Shown piece by piece: positions 6,874-12,170 of a stretch of DNA of 12,170 bases. Location: NCBI GenBank assembly GCA_033763355.1, contig JANRKT010000093.1, forward strand, positions 1 through 12,170. The letters run 5' to 3'. Every line of letters starts with the position of its first letter. Within the stretch, counting starts at the first letter, position 1. The notes below the pieces were generated by a model. It saw only the letters and a list, made by a program, of their open reading frames with translations, was not told the origin of the DNA and ran no database searches. The translations under genes were made by a program, and so were the position numbers. This DNA is from JANRKT01 sp033763355. GTDB lineage: Bacteria > Bacteroidota > Bacteroidia > Chitinophagales > Chitinophagaceae.

Positions 6874-7260
6874 ATGGCGTATAATGAAAAATTAGCCGAC
6901 AGGATAAGGGAGATTATTGCGGCGACACATAAAAATGTTGAGGAAAAGAAAATGTTCGCAGGCCTTTGTTTTATGGTAAATGATAAAATGTGTGTCGGCG
7001 TACATGAAGACCGGATAATGGTTAGGCTCGACCCTGCTGTATTTGATAAAGTAATAGAAAAAGAGGGATGTGAGCCAATGAACTTTACCGGAAAAATAAT
7101 GAGGGGATTTGTATTTGTAGGTGAGGATGTGCTGAAAACAAAAAAACAACTGGATTATTGGGTGCAGCTTGGCCTGGAGTTTAATAAGATTGCAAAATCA
7201 AGCAAGAAGCCGGCAAAGAAAGCTGCAAAACAAACCCGGCCCGTTAACAGAAAGAAATGA
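6874..7260 (+). CDS. TfoX N-terminal domain protein with basic tail
   Basis: A 128-residue cytosolic protein. Residues about 5-102 match the TfoX N-terminal domain: LADRIREIIAATHKNVEEKKMFAGLCFMVNDKMCVGV, VRLDP, then MNFTGKIMRGFVFVGEDVL and a final helix. There is no TfoX C-terminal domain. In gammaproteobacteria full-length TfoX/Sxy regulates competence; stand-alone N-domain proteins such as this one are common in Bacteroidota and have no known role, so a competence function should not be assumed. Residues 103-128 form a Lys/Ala-rich tail (KKPAKKAAKQ), which is basic and probably disordered and could touch nucleic acid. It is the last gene of the tightly packed run that begins with DUF2911. 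Confidence 0.88.
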   Translation: MAYNEKLADRIREIIAATHKNVEEKKMFAGLCFMVNDKMCVGVHEDRIMVRLDPAVFDKVIEKEGCEPMNFTGKIMRGFVFVGEDVLKTKKQLDYWVQLGLEFNKIAKSSKKPAKKAAKQTRPVNRKK

Positions 7261-7420
7261 ACTTCTGATTGTTTGTTTAAATGATTGGATGACCCAATGG
7301 GGTTTCTGCTGTGGCATTAATATTTGACTCCGGAAATTTCATCGTTCAATCTGCGAAAGTTGCGCTGACAGACAGAGACGGCAACGGACAATGCCCCCAT
7401 TAATATTGTAAAGAACGGGT

Positions 7421-7945
7421 ATGAAATACAGCGTAAAAAAATCAATTGAAATACTGGAACGGACTCCTGCTGTTTTGAAGGCATTGCTCAGTAACCTGGG
7501 TGATGACTGGATCATAAACAATGAGGGCGCTGAAACTTTTTCACCCTATGATGTAGTTGGCCATTTGATACATGCGGAAAAAACCGATTGGCCTGACAGG
7601 GCAACCATGATACTGGAACATGGTGTTTCAAAAACTTTTGTACCCTTTGACCGGTTTGCGCAGTTTGAAGCCAGCAAAGGAAAAACATTGTTGCAGTTGC
7701 TTGATGAATTTGAAAAGCTGCGATCAGAAAATCTCATTTGGCTCCTGTCATTAAACGTTACCGAAAACGATTTGGATAAAAAGGGAATGCACCCTGTGCT
7801 TGGTGAAGTAACATTGCGCCAGCTCCTGTCCACGTGGGTAGTGCATGATTTAACGCATATTGCTCAAATAACAAGGGTAATGGGAAAACAATATAAAGAA
7901 GAGGTAGGGCCATGGGTGGAATTTTTCAGGATATTAAATTTTTAA
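7421..7945 (+). CDS. DinB-like (DinB_2) putative metal-binding protein
   Basis: A 174-residue cytosolic four-helix-bundle protein of usual length for the family. The DinB signatures are YDVVGHLIHAEKTDW (43-57), with His48 as first ligand, and VVHDLTHIAQITRVMGKQY (140-158), with His142 and His146 as the other two. Three histidines of this arrangement normally hold a divalent metal. Many relatives are thiol-dependent transferases (the bacillithiol/mycothiol S-transferase superfamily), but the substrate here cannot be predicted. It is preceded by 160 bases without a gene, in which I see no strong promoter or terminator, and it is followed after 40 bases by the AraC regulator. Confidence 0.88.
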   Translation: MKYSVKKSIEILERTPAVLKALLSNLGDDWIINNEGAETFSPYDVVGHLIHAEKTDWPDRATMILEHGVSKTFVPFDRFAQFEASKGKTLLQLLDEFEKLRSENLIWLLSLNVTENDLDKKGMHPVLGEVTLRQLLSTWVVHDLTHIAQITRVMGKQYKEEVGPWVEFFRILNF

Positions 7946-7985
7946 ACATATCTAAACCAAAACATCTTCTTTATCATTAAAGCCG

Positions 7986-8801
7986 ATGGAAGGACAACCC
8001 CAAATAAAGTCCCGTATCTGGCATTTTCCCGGAGCAGAAAAAGCTTTCTTTACGGAAACCGAGTATTCTGCACACCGGTTTCAGCCGCATTTTCACGGGC
8101 ATTATGTTTTTTTCAGCGTATTAAACGGGGTTAATGAAGGAGGTTTTACAAGAAAGAGATACACCATCACATCCCGTGATTTTTTAGTTATCCACCCCGG
8201 GGAAATCCATACCGGAAATTCGTTTTCCGGCCGGCGCCTTACTTATTTTTCGTTTTGTCCCACAAGGGAATTTTTAATTAAAAAAGCGGAAGAACTGGGA
8301 TTGCCGGCATTGCCATCATTTAATGGTGTAGTGTATTCTGCAAAATCAATTATTCCGAAATTTGAGGCGCTGGTAAAAAATTCGGTTGTTCCTGGTAACG
8401 ATTTGGCGGCTGAACAATCGCTGACGGAGTTTTTAGGCGTTCTGGCTGAACAAACACAGGACAGCAGGCCCGTAAGCAAAACAGAAAACAGTTGCAGAGA
8501 GAAAATTGAAACAGCGAAAAAATTTATTGAGGAAAACTACAGCCGGAATTTTTCACTTTCCGAACTCAGCCTTCACACCGGCTTAAGCGCTTTTCATTTG
8601 TTGCGAAGCTTTAAAGCGTCTGTCGGCCTTACCCCTTATGCCTATCTTCATAATTTCCGCATTGAAATGGCAAAAAAGAAAATACACAAAAAAATTTCAC
8701 TTACCCATCTTGCACATGACAGCGGCTTTTATGACCAAAGCCATTTTATCAGGCATTTTAAAAAAATAAATGGCATTTCCCCTTCAGCATTTAAACAATG
8801 A
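7986..8801 (+). CDS. AraC-family transcriptional regulator (cupin + HTH_18)
   Basis: A 271-residue cytosolic regulator. Residues about 20-95 form an AraC-type cupin sensor domain: SAHRFQPHFHGHYVF (28-42) and the strand DFLVIHPGEIHTGN (65-78), whose histidines resemble a ligand or metal pocket. Residues about 172-270 carry the two helix-turn-helix units: FSLSELSLHTGLSAFHLLRSFKASVG with TPYAYLHNFRIEMAKK, then ISLTHLAHDSGFYDQSHFIR followed by HFKKINGISPSAF. The ATG at 7986 follows DinB by 40 bases. The gene lies directly upstream, in the same direction, of the exported DJ-1/PfpI gene (113-base gap). It is therefore a candidate regulator of that gene, or of itself, but no operator can be identified by eye. 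Confidence 0.93.
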   Translation: MEGQPQIKSRIWHFPGAEKAFFTETEYSAHRFQPHFHGHYVFFSVLNGVNEGGFTRKRYTITSRDFLVIHPGEIHTGNSFSGRRLTYFSFCPTREFLIKKAEELGLPALPSFNGVVYSAKSIIPKFEALVKNSVVPGNDLAAEQSLTEFLGVLAEQTQDSRPVSKTENSCREKIETAKKFIEENYSRNFSLSELSLHTGLSAFHLLRSFKASVGLTPYAYLHNFRIEMAKKKIHKKISLTHLAHDSGFYDQSHFIRHFKKINGISPSAFKQ

Positions 8802-8914
8802 TTTTCTTTCTGCCGGGTATTTTCAAGGAATAGTTAAAAAGGCAAAACAGCAATATTGTACAATTCCGGGTTTGGCAGCACCTGTAATTTTACCAGTATA
8901 AAATTTGACCCGGT

Positions 8915-10051
8915 ATGAGGAAAATTTTTATTCAGGTATTTTTTCTTTTTAATGCAATAAATGCAATGGCCCAACAATCCGGCAGGAATGAGATTGCGTT
9001 TATCTGCGGGCCATGTGGCTGCACCGATGACGGAAAGTATTTTGAAAAACCCGGCGCATGTGTATCATGTGGCATGGAAAGGTATGCTGCTTATAAAAGC
9101 GATACAGCGTCTGCAAACAGAAGTGCACAGCTTTCACATGAAGAAATGAGCAGGCGTGGCCTTAAAGTGGCTATCCTGATTTTTCCCGGTGCTGAAATAA
9201 TTGATTTTGCTGCACCATGGGAAATATTTGCTCAGGCCATGATGAATGTGTTTACCGTGGCGCCGCAAGACACCATCATCAATTGTATGGGTATGCGGAT
9301 ACTGCCTGACTATACTTTTGAAAATGCGCCCAAAGCCGACATTCTTTTACTGCCGGGTGGTGATGTGGTGCATGATGATAAACAGATAATGGATTGGGTA
9401 AAAAAAACAGTGATGGAAACTGAAACTGTTCTTTCTGTGTGCAATGGCGCATTTTTTCTGGGCAGCGGAGGTTTTTTGGATGGAAAAGAAGCTACTACTT
9501 TTTTAGCATTGATCCCTTCTCTGCAGCAGGTGGCCCCCAAAGCCAAAATTGTTTCTGATAAACGCTACGTTGATAATGGTAAAATCATCACGTCGGCCGG
9601 CCTTTCATCGGGTATTGACGCTTCGCTGCATGTTATTGCTAAGCGACTCGGTATGGGAAGGGCGCAGCTCATTGCAACTAACCTGGAATACAATTGGGAC
9701 CCAGGTGCAAAATATGTAAGGGGTTTACTGGCTGATAAACACCTGGCGGGAACAAGAGCTGTTTTCAGCCCTTATAATACAAGCACACTCCGCTATGAAG
9801 GCAATCAGCAAAAATGGTTGATTAAAATTTCCGTGGAGACAGATATGCCCGCTGATAAATTAGCCCGCCTTGTCGAATTTCAGTTAGAGGAAGCAAAACA
9901 ATGGAAGAAGGGTTTAATTACCGGCAATAACAGCGTTTGGTCTTTTAATGCGGATAATAAAAAATGGAAGGGAACAGTGGATTTTGAAAAAACAACAAAT
10001 CATGCTGAGAAAGTAAAAATCGTAAACATCAGCGTAACGCAGGTTCAGTAA
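8915..10051 (+). CDS. Exported DJ-1/PfpI family protein with N-terminal Cys-rich metal-binding-type domain
   Basis: A 378-residue protein. A signal peptide spans 1-20 (ending AMAQ). Residues 29-56 form a short Cys-rich unit with Cys31, 34, 36, 49 and 52 and the end PGACVSCGMERY, resembling the heavy-metal-binding domain (PGxCPxCGM) found in Bacteroidota exported proteins. Residues about 83-262 are a DJ-1/PfpI (class I glutamine amidotransferase-like) domain: KVAILIFPGAEIIDFAAPWE, ADILLLPGG, the nucleophile-elbow SVCNGAFFLG with Cys176, LDGKEATTF and ITSAGLSSGIDASLHV. These match the GlxA subgroup, in which the domain is normally fused to an AraC HTH; here no HTH is present. The position that is usually His (ATTHW) is Phe196. 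The last ~100 residues are a separate part I do not recognise. Its substrate is unknown. Confidence 0.88.
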   Translation: MRKIFIQVFFLFNAINAMAQQSGRNEIAFICGPCGCTDDGKYFEKPGACVSCGMERYAAYKSDTASANRSAQLSHEEMSRRGLKVAILIFPGAEIIDFAAPWEIFAQAMMNVFTVAPQDTIINCMGMRILPDYTFENAPKADILLLPGGDVVHDDKQIMDWVKKTVMETETVLSVCNGAFFLGSGGFLDGKEATTFLALIPSLQQVAPKAKIVSDKRYVDNGKIITSAGLSSGIDASLHVIAKRLGMGRAQLIATNLEYNWDPGAKYVRGLLADKHLAGTRAVFSPYNTSTLRYEGNQQKWLIKISVETDMPADKLARLVEFQLEEAKQWKKGLITGNNSVWSFNADNKKWKGTVDFEKTTNHAEKVKIVNISVTQVQ

Positions 10052-10079
10052 GCGGTTTGCCATTATGAAATTTTGAATT

Positions 10080-11387
10080 ATGAGCTACAGGAAAATTTCA
10101 AAACATATATTTATAAACATCTTTTTGCTTGCTTTTTCCATCAGCGCATGTAATTCACAAAACAGTAATAATAAAGTAGCGGGATTACCAGCTCAGGAAA
10201 GTGTAATAGCCGGTCCGAATATTCCCATTATTTCACAGTTTAAAAACAAGGCAGTAGTGGAACCGCATATTGCTGTTCATCCGGGCAACAACAATCATTT
10301 GCTTGTTTCGGCAATGGTGGTTACTGACAGCAGTAAACCTTATGAAAGTTGCCGGCTCTCCAGTTTTGTTTCAAATGATGGCGGGCTAAGCTGGAAAGAA
10401 ACTGCACATGACTGGTGGGGCTACGACCCCTGGGTGTCAATTTTGGCTGATGGAAAAACAACAATGAGCTGGATTGGCACAAAGGGAAGTTTCCGGGATG
10501 AATATCCTGTTGTTTTTTTCAATTCACCCGATGGCGGCATTTCATGGAATAATGATGTGCAGATGTTGCCGGGAGGGCATGATGGAACGAAGATTACCGG
10601 CAGCGGAAGCAACTTTTATTTCACTACGGTTTTCTTTGGCAAAGAAATGGAGGCCAGTATAAGATTATATGCCGGTGATGGGATGAAGCCGTTTGAACTG
10701 CTTACTGAAATTGACAGCAAAGGCGAAAGGCTGAATTTTTGTGAAGCAGCAGTACTTGGCGATAGCTCTATCATTATACCCGCTTCTTTGTGGAAGAAAA
10801 ATGCATGGGTGTACAGGTATAAGGAGGGTATTTTATCAGATGCATATCCCATTACGGATAAACTTGGCGGTGGCAAAGGGTATGCACATCTGGTTGGAGA
10901 TAATACTGCCTCAGCATTTAAAGACCGGCTGTATTTCATCAGGGCAGCTGGCTATGGAAATGAATACGATGGCATCTGGTTGAATTATTCAGCAGATAAG
11001 GGTTCAGGCTGGTCAAAAGATATTCGTGTTGATTTGTTTGACAACCCGAAAAGAAGTTTTGCGCTTGTTCCGTCTGTTGCAATAAATAAAGACGGAGTTG
11101 TAGGTGTATCATGGGTGGATAACCAGGAACCCGGAGATAAAAAGAATGATCTGTATTTTACTTACTCAACTGATGGCGGGGCTTCATTTCACAGGCCCGT
11201 TAAGGTAACAGGTAAAGGCAGTAGCCCGAAAACTATACTCAATAATGATGTTGCCAATAAGTTTCCGGGTGGCGGGCATTATTTGGGTATTGCGGCCAAA
11301 CCCGACGGAAGTTTTCAATTGGTATGGAGCGACAGCCGCAATGGCGTTTTTCAGTTACAAACCTGTAATGTTGCTCTGCTGAGGTAA
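10080..11387 (+). CDS. Asp-box (BNR) beta-propeller lipoprotein, sialidase-like fold
   Basis: A 435-residue protein with a lipoprotein signal: a hydrophobic stretch then ISAC, with Cys24 as lipidation site, placing it in the cell envelope. Four Asp-box repeats are visible: SNDGGLSW (98-105), SPDGGISW (149-156), a weaker SADKGSGW (304-311) and STDGGASF (363-370). Their spacing fits a six-bladed sialidase/neuraminidase-type propeller. I do not see the arginine motif (FRIP/RIP) that true sialidases carry near the N-terminus, so hydrolysis of sialic acid should not be assumed; many Asp-box proteins are other hydrolases or binding proteins. Its ATG lies 28 bases after the DJ-1/PfpI gene, so the two are probably cotranscribed. 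Confidence 0.85.
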   Translation: MSYRKISKHIFINIFLLAFSISACNSQNSNNKVAGLPAQESVIAGPNIPIISQFKNKAVVEPHIAVHPGNNNHLLVSAMVVTDSSKPYESCRLSSFVSNDGGLSWKETAHDWWGYDPWVSILADGKTTMSWIGTKGSFRDEYPVVFFNSPDGGISWNNDVQMLPGGHDGTKITGSGSNFYFTTVFFGKEMEASIRLYAGDGMKPFELLTEIDSKGERLNFCEAAVLGDSSIIIPASLWKKNAWVYRYKEGILSDAYPITDKLGGGKGYAHLVGDNTASAFKDRLYFIRAAGYGNEYDGIWLNYSADKGSGWSKDIRVDLFDNPKRSFALVPSVAINKDGVVGVSWVDNQEPGDKKNDLYFTYSTDGGASFHRPVKVTGKGSSPKTILNNDVANKFPGGGHYLGIAAKPDGSFQLVWSDSRNGVFQLQTCNVALLR

Positions 11388-11472
11388 TGGTTTTTTAAAT
11401 AAATTTGTTACTGCTGCTTAAAAACTTGCGGTATTTACAGGTACACGGCACATCAGTACAAATACAACTTTC

Positions 11473-11910
11473 ATGTTTTCTAAATTCTCTTTCTGGATAT
11501 GGGCTACTGTGGTGATGCAACTGCTTACAGCCGTTTTTCATGCAATAGGGTTGTTTGTAAGCCAGCCACCTGCAAATGATATAGAAAAGCAAATGATGGA
11601 ACTTGTTACAACTTATAAAATAGATGCCGGTGCAGGGTTCAAACCTACATTCATGAATTTGTTTACGGCACTCAGCGCCTGTTTTTCTTTGCTGTGCTTA
11701 TTGGGCGGGTTTATCAATTTGTACCTGTACAGGAAGAACGCCCCTGCTGTTATCTTTAAAGGGGTTTTGGGTATCAGCCTTTTAATATTTACAGTTTGTT
11801 TTGCGCTGATGGCTTCATTTACTTTTCTGCCGCCTGTTGTATGCACGGGGTTAATTGTTTTATTTTTATCGGGAGCCTGGGTTACTATAAAAAAGCAGCC
11901 ATCTTTATGA
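11473..11910 (+). CDS. Four-helix integral membrane protein of unknown function
   Basis: A 145-residue protein with four hydrophobic segments at about residues 7-29, 60-85, 93-115 and 118-137, and a polar loop between the first two (QPPANDIEKQMMELVTTYKIDAG). It resembles small Bacteroidota and spirochaete membrane proteins of no known role (similar to the LIC_13387 type, from memory), and I assign no function. It follows the Asp-box gene by 85 bases in which I see no clear promoter or terminator. Its stop codon overlaps the start of the next AraC-type gene as ATGA, so the two are likely cotranscribed and translationally coupled. Confidence 0.75.
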   Translation: MFSKFSFWIWATVVMQLLTAVFHAIGLFVSQPPANDIEKQMMELVTTYKIDAGAGFKPTFMNLFTALSACFSLLCLLGGFINLYLYRKNAPAVIFKGVLGISLLIFTVCFALMASFTFLPPVVCTGLIVLFLSGAWVTIKKQPSL

Positions 11911-12170
11911 TTTACCGTATCTATACGCCACCGTTACCGCTTTCGCAGTTCATAGAATTTTTCTTTTATTATGAAGGCTACCGGGCTGAGCACAGTATGG
12001 AAAAGTTCCTGCCGGATGGCTCAACAGACCTGCTGATAGATTTAACTGAAACCCCCAAAAAGCTTTTTCATAACGAAGAAGGGACCTCTTACAGCACATT
12101 TAACAAAAGCTGGATATCGGGGATGAAAACGGATTACATACTGATTGATGCTTCTGTTTCCAATATGGCA
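11907..12170 (+). CDS. AraC-family regulator, N-terminal DUF6597-type domain (cut by right edge)
   Basis: An open frame of 88 codons from ATG 11907 runs to the window end without a stop. The protein starts MIYRIYTPPLPLSQFIEFFF, continues YYEGYRAEHSMEKFLPDGSTDLLIDL and later KSWISGMKTDYILI. This is the N-terminal DUF6597 domain seen in AraC-type regulators of Bacteroidota (the PLxxFIxxF, PDGxxxLxxxL and xxGxxT/xxxI pattern). The expected AraC HTH lies beyond the right edge, so DNA binding cannot be confirmed here. The ATG overlaps the TGA of the membrane protein gene (ATGA), suggesting coupled expression; the membrane protein may be functionally linked to the signal this regulator responds to. 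Confidence 0.8.
   Translation, partial: MIYRIYTPPLPLSQFIEFFFYYEGYRAEHSMEKFLPDGSTDLLIDLTETPKKLFHNEEGTSYSTFNKSWISGMKTDYILIDASVSNMA

Noticed and set aside
7261..7420. Possible promoter (AATATTTG at 7319-7326) and weak hairpin (ACCC/GGGT near 7292) in the 160-base gap before the DinB-like gene
   Set aside because: The promoter lacks the first T of TAnnTTTG and has a poor upstream element; the hairpin has only four pairs and no T-run. Not strong enough to annotate.
8871..8907. TTTG and TATAAAATTTG resembling promoter elements before the DJ-1/PfpI gene
   Set aside because: The spacer is 25 bases or so, the second box has an extra base, and it ends only 7 bases before the start codon, leaving no room for a transcript leader.

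Overview
The window looks like chromosomal DNA of a Bacteroidota bacterium, probably in or near the family Chitinophagaceae. Moderate-to-low GC, weak or absent Shine-Dalgarno sequences, a LytS/LytTR pair, and typical Bacteroidota families (DUF2911, DUF1801, DUF6597-type AraC proteins, FDFWLGEW-type secreted proteins) point that way. No rRNA, tRNA, CRISPR array or complete insertion sequence was seen. The assignment rests on family recognition by eye, not on a database search.

Layout. The left edge (1-572, minus) holds the first ~190 residues of a tyrosine recombinase that runs off the window, so a mobile or integrated element may lie to the left. A minus-strand two-component operon follows: a LytS/YehU-type sensor histidine kinase (1519-2595, apparent TTG start) and its LytTR response regulator (723-1478). 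Everything from 2681 rightward is on the plus strand. A DUF1761 membrane protein is divergent from the kinase. It is followed by three small exported proteins (a DUF1579-like one at 3224, an ankyrin-repeat one at 3794, an NTF2-like lipoprotein at 4420) and a DUF2911-TPR exported protein (4931). A tight run of small cytosolic proteins (DUF1801, VOC, TfoX-N) ends at 7260. A DinB-like protein (7421) comes next.

The right part holds an AraC-family regulator (7986). It is followed by an exported DJ-1/PfpI-type protein carrying a Cys-rich metal-binding-type domain (8915) and an Asp-box beta-propeller lipoprotein (10080). A four-helix membrane protein (11473) is joined by an ATGA overlap to a second AraC-type regulator (11907) that is cut by the right edge.

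How the genes may work together. The kinase/regulator pair is a complete signalling unit whose nearest plausible target is the divergent DUF1761 gene. The AraC, DJ-1/PfpI and Asp-box genes form a possible regulator-plus-envelope set. The small-protein stretch (about 4420-7260) looks like one or two polycistronic units of stress or accessory proteins. I did not find an obvious new defence or biosynthetic system. The most unusual items are the exported DJ-1/PfpI protein with an altered active-site neighbourhood, and short palindromic elements, one of which appears to lie inside the recombinase gene.
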